Assembly: GCA_009617715.1 (NCBI GenBank)
Contig: VTFK01000003.1
Location: 1,798,001-1,862,000 of the forward strand
Direction of reading: 5' to 3'
DNA from: Plectrocnemia conspersa
Taxonomy: Eukaryota > Arthropoda > Insecta > Trichoptera > Polycentropodidae
DNA: 64,000 nucleotides
Each line of letters opens with the position of its first letter. Within the stretch, counting starts at the first letter, position 1. The notes under the pieces are model-generated. The model had not been told where the DNA came from, made no database searches, and saw only the letters and a program-made list of their open reading frames with translations. The position numbers and the translations under genes were made by a program. Of the stretch, positions 14,552-25,272 are shown piece after piece.

Positions 14552-14919
14552 CTAAAATAATTATAGTGAAGTAATAGAGTTATACATTTATTATTGTTTT
14601 ATAAATGTACAAAGATAAGTCAACTAAAATATTTAAAATTGCTTCGAACACAAATATGGTTCAGTTCTTTATTGTCTAGCCAATATCGATGATTTGGGGG
14701 TGAAAATAGAATATTTTTTTGTTAATAAAACTTGTTAGGCGCAACTATAGTTTAAACATCGTTAAGATCGCCATTGATGTAAATTAAATAACGTGTTTTA
14801 AGGTTCGGTACATACATCAGAGTAATGATACGCGTTCCTTTGTATTTGGCACCGACCATTCAGTTTTGTTCAGCACTTTTTTTAAATCATTCAATAGTTA
14901 TCCGTGTTATTCATTGCGT

Positions 14920-15240
14920 GCACCACTGCCGTTACCGGTAATAAGGCCCTACGAGTCCAACCCTTATGGGTGGCTACCCAGCTTGTCCCCCACCCCCCGT
15001 AGTACTAAGTATGTTATTGGAGATATATCAGTATATCTACCGAGAGCTCAGGAAGACGTGCTCTCGCTGGCTGGCCGGCATTGCATTGCACAGCATGCAT
15101 TGTGTATCATACTCGTAACAGCACCACCCCCCAGATCTTACGGGGGGTGTTTATACTGCTTCAGTCGCAGCCTTAGCCCTCGGACCCCAGGAGGGACCGT
15201 GGCCTTTGGCCCGTTTGCGTTACTCTGCTATGCTTTTTCC
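14920..15240. other. GC-rich island of unknown origin
   Basis: A sharp GC-rich block in AT-rich surroundings. It has C-runs (CCCCCACCCCCCGTAGTA) and an inverted pair, ACCCCCC...CGGGGGGT, around 15125-15150. A 158-codon plus-strand frame (14866-15342) spans it but starts and ends in AT-rich flank. On the minus strand broken frames look protein-like in pieces (for example a segment reading GWTRRALLPVTAVVHAMNN). This could be a decayed retroelement fragment, but no diagnostic motif is present. Confidence 0.3.
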
Positions 15241-15439
15241 GCCAATCAATTGAACCACTGTTCCATACACTGTTTGAGGGATTTAGTTATGCTATTGAAT
15301 CTGAAGAGCTTACAAATATTAAAATATAGCTATAGCACGTGAATTCAGAATTGTCATTAAATAGAAACAGAAATTTGAAAAAAAACGATAAAAAAACTGG
15401 ACACCCTTTTTGTAATTTGTCCTACAATCAAAAAAAAGG

Positions 15440-15700
15440 GCGGAAAATAAAATCTATTATGGTGGTGGCCATAGATGCATATAAATACGGAAACACGGGA
15501 AACTAATAATCACTTTCTCGCAGACAATCTGAGAATTTCTCGGAGACTTTTTCTGATACTTAAACACTCACTTCATCTCTAGGTTATCAGAACCGCCACT
15601 TCTCTCTTCGCATTCCCCGGTCCAGCTCGACGGACACTTCCTACGTGTTGTGCAATAAATTAAATAACAAACTTTGTCTTAATAAAACATACATACGTTC
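15440..15700 (+). other. Possible LTR- or promoter-like segment
   Basis: Contains a TATA-like GCATATAAATACGG near 15478, a GC-richer stretch, and AATAAA-type signals (TGCAATAAATTAAA near 15650, TAATAAAACATAC near 15680). This spacing resembles a solo LTR or a short transcription unit, but no matched ends or target duplication were found, so it is weak. Confidence 0.18.
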
Positions 15701-15819
15701 AGATACGTGATCGTTTATATAACGTTAACGTGAAAATAAAATCTAAATAAAGCAGTTTTGTAGGCTTATGGCCATAAACTAGTCCACTCGGTCATGTATA
15801 AAGTTTTAATTAAAATTAA

Positions 15820-16106
15820 CTAAAAAACTTGCTGCATATTACGTGTTAAAAGCGCAATAAACAAAAATGCTATTAGTCTTAACGACCCGCTGACAATTGC
15901 TATTGTTATTTTGTACAAGACAATCAGAAGTTCTGAGGGATTAGCTAAAAGCATTTCAAACTGCCGTTTAATGCATTTAAAAATGCAAGTAATGCTGTCG
16001 CGGCGAGAGTAGGCGAGCAGAAAGGCGAGCACGAAGCATATATATATTATAAATAAGCGCATACATATGGTCAAAATAGCATAGTTTATGGGCTTAGATC
16101 TTCGCA
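15820..16106 (-). CDS. Short hydrophobic open frame, probably not a functional gene
   Basis: A minus-strand frame of about 98 codons has two hydrophobic segments (around LFIIYICFVLAFLLAY and near its C-terminal end, LIAFLFIALLTR) but starts on a non-ATG codon and runs directly into the SINE copy at 16107. Its first ATG lies about 18 codons in. No family recognised. It may be an exon fragment, a decayed receptor-like sequence or a chance frame in AT-rich DNA. Confidence 0.12.
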
Positions 16107-16280
16107 GCAGACTCAAATTTATATTTTTAAAAATGCGCTATTATTAAAAAGCTGCAAAGTGACGTATGATATATTAATTATAAATGACAATATACATAAT
16201 AGTTTGTAAAAAATAAAATATGTCATCGATTCTCAAACTTTTAGTCTGGTGGTTAAAACTTATTTGTAGTCATACTTTAC
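16107..16280 (+). mobile_element. SINE copy 1, 3' part only
   Basis: Shares ACTCAAATTT, AAAAATGCGCTATTATTAAAAA, ATGTCATCGATTCTCA and CTTTTAGTCTGGTGGTTAA with the copies at 32651-32940 and 44855-45085. The tRNA-like head seen in those two is missing, which fits 5' truncation. Confidence 0.6.
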
Positions 16281-16332
16281 GTCTGATTGACTTATCCAGT
16301 TGGTACTAATTTATATACAAAAAAATACATAC

Positions 16333-16420
16333 TTGTTTTTTTCGGAATTCACTTCCTTCAACACTTCCATTTGATATCTTAATTCGAACTCCAGAGAGTA
16401 GAGTAGACCGAAGAAGCACT
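16333..16420 (-). CDS. Candidate internal exon of an unrecognised minus-strand gene
   Basis: Minus-strand exon candidate of 88 bp with acceptor CAACAATTTTTAG and donor AACAA followed by GTATGT. Open with 2 leading and 2 trailing bases, it encodes an acidic/hydrophobic segment (CFFGLLYSLEFELRYQM, then EVLKEVNSEK) that looks protein-like. The phase fits the candidate exon at 14551-14457. No upstream exon with one carried-over base was identified, and the family is not recognised. The longer open frame through it (16496-16311) is an alternative. Confidence 0.3.
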
Positions 16421-19400
16421 CTAAAAATTGTTGCACATTAATGATACTTTTTAAATTAATAAATTTGGTCAGGACAAACTGTGTCGCAACGATCACGTGT
16501 GGTCCCGACGTATAATATGATTTAATTAATATCTATATAATGATATTTTGTTTCTTGATACCTATGTGTATTAGTTTATCGTAGCTTTTACAACGGATAT
16601 TGAAATATATTTATTTATATAATATTTATCTATTAATTTAGATATATTATTATACAAAATGAAATATTTTTTTTACCTCCTGCCTGAAAAGAATTCGTCA
16701 ATATTTTTTATCCCATCTGGCCATTAAACCGCCTTGTCAGCCGGTTTATGACATCCAGAAATTGCCATGTGCGCCTATTTCAAGGCATACTCGAGTAAAA
16801 ATTCAAATCAACCCCAAACTCGAGTGTTTATATTATATTTTAAAAATTGAATATTATATTGAAGTTAATGTCACAAAAATGGTATTGTACTAACTGAGCC
16901 AGAGAGACAAACTATTGCATAATTCTCACTTATTTGCGCCCGTGAATCATTAGGACCAAAATGCACCAAACATTCGAGTCCTCTCAATTATAATTGTAAA
17001 GCAATTGGTACTTTAATTATCAATTATTACAGCAGTATTAAATGTTTATTTTATTTGTATTTATATAAATGTGAATGAATTTCTATCTTTAACTCGTTAC
17101 TTTTTTCTTCGCAACTATTTTTCAATTTTGTTTACTTCAACCGCCACATGTTTCAGATGCCACATTAATTACTGGTCGTACTTTCAAATAATTTATTTCA
17201 TTTGTTTATAAGTGCTTGGTTACATGTATTATTTATATTTTCAATAATATTTAACGAGCATCAGTTAAAAAATCACTACAATATTAAATCAAGAATTCGG
17301 TGAGTGTGTAATAAATATTTATTGCGAATCCACCGCTGTAGTATGACAAAGCGTTACAACGGTGTAAACAACCAACACATACAAGTGTAGTAACATACTA
17401 GTCTTGGAAATGGTGATATATATTTTATTAATTGTAATATATTGTTTCAAAGCTTTTAATTGCTAGATGTCACCGTGCAGCTTATTATACATATTATAAA
17501 TAAAAATTTAATTATAAAGCGGAAATCGAAACCATGGCTCTAAATTTTTAGTTCAATATATTTTAATAAATTATAATATATACCTACAGAAATCTTTTGT
17601 TAGATATAAATAATTAAAAAAAAATATTATAAAATATTCACGTATACAGAGATTTTTTAAAGTAATTTAATGGAAATGAAGACCAATTTCGTATTGCGAG
17701 AAATTACAGAGAGCCTCGTCTGTTAATTACATGCTTCGCGAGAAATAAATTCTTTAACGTTTCGTCGGCGGTGAAAATTCCGACGTTTTTTTCATTCGAA
17801 CATTTCAGAAGGAAAACTCTATTTAGGTCTTTATTTTTAGGCTTTGTTCAGAATTTTGCTTCCGAACAAACGCTCGGTTAGGTGGGAATTGTTTTACTGT
17901 CGTGGGAAAGTTGGTTTTATTGTCATTTCACACGTGTCTTGGATTTATTATTCCCGTTTTTTATTACCTGATCGTTATGGGTACTTTTGAAAGAAAATAA
18001 AACTTTATAGACGTCGACTGCGATTTTGATACATTTTTAAGGTGCCGAGTGACTGACCTGTTCACATTTTATGTTGTAAACAGTTAATTTTTATGTAACC
18101 CTATATTTCATTGTATAAATAGCGAGTGACCTGAATAGATACAAATCAGAAGGCGCAATATCCGGATAGCGTGATGGATATCAAGACGTACTATTTAAAA
18201 AGTAGCTTAGAAGTATGGTCTGAAGTAAACCAACGCAAATATGTATTATATAGTATATATTTTTTATTGAATGACGTAGTTATAAGTTCAGTGAAATACA
18301 TTATCTTTGCTTTTGATCTCCGCAGTCTCTGGATCTGACTTTACTTTAATATTTTCTTGTTAAGTTGCTCACGTATGAACTTTACTCGTTTCGCGATTAA
18401 GAAACGTATCGCGCTTTTCCGCATACGGGAAACTCGTAAACGTCTCTCTGGAGATTTCGTTATTTATTTTGTAATTTATCATAATTATATATGAAGTTTG
18501 TCTTGAAAGTCGTTTAAAAAAGACAATGCGAATAATATATAATATGCGAAAAAATTAAAACCGCTTAAATTTTGATTTGTTTTTAATAATAGCTTACTAG
18601 ATTAGTTTACTAAAAATTGTATTACATACAATTTGTAGGATATTCATCTCTGTGATAGGACAATTACTGGTAGAATGAGACTAAAATGCGACCGCAATAC
18701 AACAGCTTTTACATACATAGTAGAGTAGAGTAGTAGCAGCAGACAGTTTTACTTCTAAATTAGCTGATCGCTTATTATATTTATTAGTTTTAATATTAGA
18801 AAAAAATGTAAAATATAATTAAAAAATATTTATATAAAACAAAATTAAAAAGTAACACAGAAAACTAGTATTTATTATAGTTCTGTGGATTATCCATGCA
18901 ATATTATTATATAAATCAACATCCTAGTACAATAATATTTTAAACACATTCTATAATATAATTGAAGTGTACTTGTACTGTAGTTGATTGCTCAAATAGG
19001 AGGTGAGTCTGAGGTCGTAGAGGTCCGTGTAGCGATTTTTTTTATTATTTGTATTGTATTAAATATTTTTGGATATACAAACATATTATAAGCTTCACAA
19101 AACATAAGGTAAAAGTTAAGCAATTTTATTTCAAATTATATGCTCTAAATAATTAAAAACATTATGTAAGAGCTCTCGTTTTTCTATTATTTTTTATTTT
19201 CTGAATTAATTTTAATAATGAAATTACTTACATATCTGACGTTGTTATATTTGCGTTTTCACCATTAAAAGGATTTTTATTACAGGGTACGGAAAAATCA
19301 TCACCCGCAATTTACCACCAGCAATTAATTAATCGCTGCGTCAATTGTTTGCATTATCAATTTATAGCCTACAAATGATATTTTATCGCCAGGTAATACA

Positions 19401-19544
19401 TACCATTTATATACATTTATTGGTTATTTTAAATTGAAAATAAGTTTTTTTTATAAATATTATTTTTACTATTCGCGCAGTGAATAAATGCGGTTTCAAT
19501 GATATTGACCAGTAGAATTATAAATCAATTGTTTGATACATTTT
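16421..19544. other. AT-rich non-coding stretch
   Basis: No gene or defined element recognised. GTGAGT-type donor words near 17299 and 19002 have no plausible exon upstream. Confidence 0.5.
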
Positions 19545-19740
19545 AAGTGGCCTATTTGGTAGAATTATATTTATTCATCTACTATTGAAAATATATCTTC
19601 ACCGAAAATAAACCCAAACCTAACGAAAGTTCTAAAACTAATTATAGTTTTTTGCTTCGCATTAAATAAATTCGTTCAGGTTAGATTTGGGTTTGAATAG
19701 CAAAAAGCAAGCAAATAAGTTTCATAGACATTTTAGAACT
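19545..19740 (+). repeat. Composite family X, partial copy
   Basis: Contains the TGAAAATATATCTTCACCGA module, then CCTAACGAAAGTTCTAAAAC with an imperfect inverted partner, then GGTTTGAATAGCAAA and TTTCATAGACATTTTAGAAC. This block order matches 25680-25800 and 45690-45800. Confidence 0.6.
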
Positions 19741-20187
19741 TAAATTATGTTTTGATTTAATAAAACAAATTTTTAGACTTGCCACACCGTCAATCAACCA
19801 AGAAATAACCAAAAACACATCTCATTGATTGTAGACGGTAAAATATAGTTGTGATCATTTGTAGACCATAAATTGTTTATGCGAATAATTGCTAGCGGCG
19901 AATTGCTGGCAGCGAGTTGCGGGTAATACATTTTTCTAGACTTATTTATTACTTATAAGCATCTGGAAATTCTGCACGTAACAAGTGCAAGTGTATCTAA
20001 CACAAAATTTGTTCAGAGACCAACTCGATTGACAAAAAATCAATACCGAAATTTTATTAAACTATTTTTTCTAATCCCAGGATTAATAGGTATCATACAT
20101 TGTCTGGAATTCCGGGATTGGATTCCCTAAGCAATATTTCAGCACGAATATATTTATTTTACATCTACTCACATTTCCTATTTTATC

Positions 20188-20547
20188 GTATTTATCAGGG
20201 CTGTGGAGTCGGAGTCGGAGTCGGAGTTGGAGTCGTGGAGTCGTGGTGTTTTGGCTGGAGTTGGAGTCGGAGTCGGAGTCGTGAAAAATGAGCGACCCCG
20301 AACATTTTTTATATTAAATGCATTTTTTTTAATTATGAAATTTATGAAATTTTAATTGCGGAATGATGAATGTGTAAATCGTATGAATATAAAACGCGTA
20401 GAAAAACACCAAAAATACCTGATAAAATTAAACTTTTTTGAGTCGGAGTCGGAGTTGGAGTGGAGTCGTGTTGTTGGTAAATATCGGAATCGGAGTCGGA
20501 GTCGGAGTCGTGTTTTTTTTTAACGACTCCACAGCCCTGGTATTTAT
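20188..20547. mobile_element. Non-autonomous hAT element (MITE) with 8-bp target duplication
   Basis: The element proper is 20196-20539 (344 bp). It begins CAGGGCTGTGGAGTCG and ends CGACTCCACAGCCCTG, a perfect terminal inverted repeat of at least 16 bp with the CAGGG...CCCTG ends typical of hAT transposons. It is flanked by an exact 8-bp duplication, GTATTTAT (20188-20195 and 20540-20547). The subterminal regions hold many copies of a degenerate GGAGTC/GGAGTTG hexamer (20205-20280 and 20440-20510), which may be transposase-binding sites. There is no transposase frame. The intact duplication indicates a fairly recent insertion. Confidence 0.93.
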
Positions 20548-22026
20548 ATTTAAAAAACTTATACTCATACTGTGTATATTATTATATCTGGTATTTCTAT
20601 GAACTATAAAGCTTTGATAAATACAAGAAGCCGTACATAGCGAAAAAATCTACAATAAAATGTTCACAATCTATTGAGAGCATTTAACAAAAGCATTTCA
20701 CTAGTCTGCTCTTGCCGAATACACTTTTCAACTATTTCATTGTTTTGCAAATACACTATATACGTACGGACTTTTTTTTTTTATAAAAGGTGCGTTTTAA
20801 AAAATAACGTTTTTTTAACCAATCAATACAAATGTATGTTTTTGAATGAATTAAAAAAAAAAGATTGACATGTATTAAACATGGTTAAGTATACCCTTTT
20901 GTTTGTATGAAACTGGCAATTTTTAACCACTGAGATCTAGAAATAATATGTGTACATAAGTGTATATTTAAGCATAGTAGTTATTGAAAAGTTTTTTTTA
21001 AATACTTAGAATAATATTGTTTTTAGTTAGTGGTTTATATTTTTGGTATTTTAATTTTATATTTTATGTATGGTTCTGATAATTATATTTTTAGCATCAG
21101 TAAAGAATCACAATGTTTTTACTATATGCATAATTTTTCCCTAAACTTTTTTTTTATAAATTAAGAGTAATTAAATTGATTTTAATAACTGATAACATTT
21201 ACCATATTAACATATAAATTATTTAAATAATTTTAGTGTTTATAACGTTGTTCAAAATCTAAAATGGAGTGAAGATGATTATATCGATTGTATATATACA
21301 TATTCTGATTGTTAGGTTCATTATTAGGGGATAAATAAAATATCACTACCTTTTCCTTATAAATATTGAGAATAGATATATCTTGCCATTGACTGTGTTC
21401 CATTAATTAGAAATATAACCAATATAGATCTTAGTATATTACTTTCTTTGAAAATATGTACATAATTTATTTTCATTTTCTGTTGATTGGTTAAAATGCT
21501 AAGAGTTTTATTTTAATGGGCAGTATTTTATTTACAAAATTGTAAACACTATCTAAGTGAAACGATCAGTATAAATGAATATTAAATTGACAGCATTTGT
21601 ATTTTCAAAATTAAACATAATTCGTATTGATTTAAAAGAGATTATATATAAGCCACTGAGCACACAGGTCCACAGCTGCATAATATAAACTCGGAAATAT
21701 GAGTAATTTCTGTAATTTCGTAAATTAAATAATGTTTTTCCTATGATATTTTGTGTTCTACTATTTGTTTGTCAGATTTTATTTTGGTCATGGCTGTCGT
21801 AAATATCTTAAGGATAAGAAAATAAATTTCGTAAAACAAAAAAGCGCACAATGAGCTATAGATACTGCTATGGTACATCGGGAAAAAAGTTAACTACCTT
21901 ACATACGATTTATCTTATTTCGTTATCTTGTTTTTTATTATTTTTGATAGATCGGAATTAAAGTGACACATTTTTGCCCTGATTCTTTGCAACCAATTTT
22001 AATAATATATTTTTGTATTTTTTCAG
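20548..22026. other. AT-rich stretch upstream of the plus-strand exon candidate
   Basis: Nothing recognised other than the pyrimidine tract (TTTTTGTATTTTTTCAG) that forms the acceptor at 22026. Confidence 0.5.
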
Positions 22027-22117
22027 GAATCGTGGTGCAGAAGGTGGCGGGCCGAATGCATTAGGAGATATTGCACGACCATCGATCAAGGCCCTGTCAC
22101 CGATGACAATTCACAGG
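22027..22117 (+). CDS. Internal exon of an unidentified plus-strand gene
   Basis: A 91-bp GC-rich island is bounded by an excellent acceptor (TTGTATTTTTTCAG) and a consensus donor (ACAGG followed by GTGAGC). Two of three plus-strand frames are open. With one leading base it encodes a Gly/Pro-rich segment including NALGDIARPSIKALSPM and ends in phase 0; in the first frame it encodes a Cys/Arg-rich segment (ESWCRRWRAEC). I favour the former. All minus-strand frames contain stops. The other exons were not found, so the gene must have long introns or lie mostly outside the window. Function unknown. Confidence 0.5.
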
Positions 22118-22287
22118 GTGAGCACCAGCCGTCATTGTGTGTGATGGCTTAAATATGGAAATTGGTTTATTCGTTGGTGCCCACCGATTATGTATGCTTT
22201 TCACTCAGTATTCTATCGAATTCAAAACTCGATTAAAAACGGATCGTCAGAGACGCCGTTCGGTAATTTTCAAATTTTAATTTATTG

Positions 22288-22536
22288 CTACGACGGATCT
22301 TTCGGAATGTTTATTTGTTCAAAAACATCGAACACCCTGTGAAAACGAGTCTCTAGATGCGCGTTGTTACAGTGTTGCTGCGTACGTTTATTTTTTGTTC
22401 CAAATTGGTTTTCGTACTTTGGACGCGGAAAGCTCACGTCCTTGCTATTATGTACGGCGTATAATGGAAGCGGCTTGATTAACCTGACATGTTCCCGGGG
22501 ATTATTGGTTTGTTTCGGGGTATAATTTGTTTTCAT
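22288..22536 (-). CDS. Small minus-strand open frame of uncertain status
   Basis: An ATG-started 82-codon frame in a locally GC-richer region. The product would be polar and basic, with no hydrophobic segment and no recognised domain. It could be a conserved non-coding patch in an intron. On the plus strand an overlapping frame ends with a good donor (ATCGAA followed by GTGAGTT at 22664), so coding on either strand is unproven. Confidence 0.15.
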   Translation of the reverse strand: MKTNYTPKQTNNPREHVRLIKPLPLYAVHNSKDVSFPRPKYENQFGTKNKRTQQHCNNAHLETRFHRVFDVFEQINIPKDPS

Positions 22537-22674
22537 GCGACACCACGCACGTATGTAGTAAAAAGAATACTACGCACATACGCCCCAGCCCCGGATACCG
22601 TAACAAGTTTCGTTTCAAGTCCAATAAAAGAGAAAACAATTAAAGCTGACGTTAGTATCGAAGTGAGTTATTAA

Positions 22675-24329
22675 ACCCTTTTGTAAGGGTGTGAATGCTT
22701 TTGTGGTAAAAATACGTATGAGAATTGCTATTTCATTACGTATTGAGGTAGGATTCGTAGAAAATATCGATTGATGGTGACGCAAGTTAAATGGTAAACA
22801 TTTAAAGTATATATTATATATAATATCAATATTGATCTTTTTGTTTTTCTGTCCCACTAAAAACTCGCTAATGAAATATTAAAGGGTGTTCTTATAGAGA
22901 TATATAACTTTAAACAGATTATTATATCATACTATAATAATCTTGAATTACATCAAATTGACCCTTCGTTTACGCGCGCACCTGCTGAATCATGTCATGA
23001 CCAAAAGCTGTAGTCTCGCGGTAACACTCCAATTAAAATTAATGTGTTCCTGGGACATAAATAAAACAAACTAGCAATTAAAAAAATGTAACATGGATGC
23101 AAAATCTTTCACCCACATGTGAGTCGAAATCGTGAGAACACTATGAATTCAGAATTTATACCTGCCTAGGAACTTAAATTGTGAGAAATAGGACGATATT
23201 GATGCAATAATATTGACGGGAGTCCAGTATATAAAGGGTTAAAATCATTTAATCCAGAGCTCAGTGCGGATTACTTATTCTTTAAATATCGGATTGGGAG
23301 CTACACATTTAGATTATCAAGATACACCACTAGTCGGTCGATGAGAGATTAATTTTCTTGTCGACCGACCTCAGACTTAAAATACTGTATAATTTACAAA
23401 ATATTACTATTGGTCGTAATGTTTTATTTTACCTGCAAAAGTATTTTCGTTTTTGCTGCTATGACTCTTGACTCATCAAAATATTTTCTCAGATTATATC
23501 AAATATTTATTAGTATATCTAGTCTTGCTATACGAAATTTTGGATTGACTGTATTTACTATTTTTTTATAATTATTCAGCACCGTACCTATAGATTTTCA
23601 ACGTGTGCAAAGTACACTCGCTGTTCGCTTTGAGAGAGGAACGATCTAAAGGTTTCCACCGCACTACATATTTATACCCTCAGAATTATTTACACGTTTT
23701 TAGTACCAACAGTAGCTTCGCTGTTTAAAAATGCATGTCTCTGGTTATAAAAATTAACATCGCATATTTATATTCGAAAGCTCTTTAAACATGCAATATA
23801 AAGTAATTTTAACGTTCTATACCACATAGTTAAATTATTAAATATGCAAACATCATTCAGACGCCGATTTTGTAAGGCATCTCTCACTTGCAAATCAAAT
23901 TAACACCGCTTCCACAAATTGAACTCGAAATTATATTAATCGTGACCATTACGCGTAGATGAAACGAAACGCAATTGGAAATAAATTGCGTTTTATTAAA
24001 TTCTGCGCGTTGCGCTCGTCCGAGAATTTGATTAACAATACTAATCTACTGATGCTGCGAAATTAAATTATTCTATCACTCTGTACCGAAATGTGTCTTT
24101 TTGGCCTTACGGTAGCGCTAATTAATTCGCGTACTGTATAATTATATTTCAGCTGATATTAATAATTCAAATATGAAATATTGTGACTAATTATTTATGT
24201 AAATATTTATAATATTATAAATATGTATATCTGCATAGATGAAACGCTTATGAAGTTAATCACGACCTAAATACAAATATTATTAATTAAATTTATTTAT
24301 CAATTATTCAGGTATTTTTTCCCTATAAA
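22675..24329. other. AT-rich non-coding stretch
   Basis: No supported feature. A GGTCGATGAGAGATTAATTT...CTTGTCGACCGACC inverted pair lies at 23336-23370. Confidence 0.45.
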
Positions 24330-24331
24330 TA

Positions 24332-24611
24332 CAGTAGACCTTCGCTAGTGTTTCGCAATACGAGCAATTTTTTAAAATCAATTTTGACTTTGCAATACGA
24401 GCAGTACCTATTGCGTTACTTTCTCCCCATCTGAACCGACGATTCGTTTCGACAGTTGATGATTCTTCTTGTAGTGAAGACATACCTTTTAGTTGTGGAT
24501 AATGCTTCTGTTTATCCTCCAGATCTTGAGGACAACTTACTGGAGAAATTCGAGTTCATTAATATCAAAATTCTTCCTTTCTTTTCGACAATGGATCACC
24601 AAGTTTTTTAA
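24332..24611 (+). pseudogene. pogo/Tigger-like transposon relic with transposase fragment
   Basis: The 5' end CAGTAGACCTTCGCTAGTG, directly after a TA, and the repeated CAATACGAGCA blocks resemble the termini of pogo/Tigger elements. From 24489 to 24611 one frame reads a DDE-transposase piece: VVDNASVYPPDLEDNLL corresponds to the conserved 'L(V)VDNA..HP' block with the second catalytic Asp. It then jumps to MDHQVF, corresponding to the 'QPMDQ(G/Q)V' block, and stops. The intervening 'LPPNTT' region is shortened, so this is a decayed, internally deleted copy. The 3' terminus was not found. Confidence 0.7.
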
Positions 24612-25234
24612 TAATCCACTTTTATTCATTGAGCTGACTCATTTTATAGTTGTGTGAAATGCTTCTAAACTTCTTATTGACACTTATTTATTATGGGCTA
24701 AAAAAATAATCATAAAGAAAATAGTTGAATAATAAAAATTATACTAAACGTGTTTTAAATGATCCTCCAGACCTTTAAAATTTTACTTCGAAATTTATGT
24801 TCACAATTATATGTTGAAAGAACGTATTTGGCTGAAGGCAGAAGATATACTAATACTTTCAATTAACAAAATTCTTTTTTTAGAAGATTTCTTTCCGATT
24901 TGTTTTAGGAAAAAACACGTGCATCGTATTTTTCATTACTCGCCGAAAAATATCGTGAGATTCGAAATATTTACTCTTGCAATTTCTTTCGTGTGATACT
25001 CGTCAAAAGGTATTATTGTTAATACTAAATAATCCCTTGCCACAATAAATCATTCTGTTTCTTTCAAAAAATTTTTTGCCGATCGGTAAATCTAAATATG
25101 AAAAAAAAATTTCTTTAATATTGCCGAGGCGACGAGTCATCTTTAACTGTCCGTTTGCTAACTGATCGTATTTTAATTTTAATATAAACATTAAATATAC
25201 GAAATATTATATAAATTTTAAATTCTGACGCCGA

Positions 25235-25272
25235 CGCAGTGGGAACGCTCGTTACCGAGCGTTCCCACTGCG
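25235..25272. repeat. Perfect GC-rich palindrome at the start of a family X copy
   Basis: Two 17-base arms (CGCAGTGGGAACGCTCG at 25235-25251 and its exact complement at 25256-25272) surround the loop TTAC. Similarity continues imperfectly outward (GACGCCGA versus GGCGCCGT). A half of the same arm occurs at 54458-54475 (AGCGTTCCCACTGCGACG). The arrangement suggests two module ends abutting head to head. Confidence 0.75.

Noticed and set aside
14866..15342. 158-codon plus-strand open frame through the GC-rich island
   Set aside because: The start and end lie in AT-rich flank, composition is uneven, and no domain or splice context supports it. GC-rich DNA has few stops by chance.
22489..22674. 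61-codon plus-strand frame with a GTGAGTT donor near its end
   Set aside because: It does not fit in phase between other candidate exons and lacks a good acceptor.
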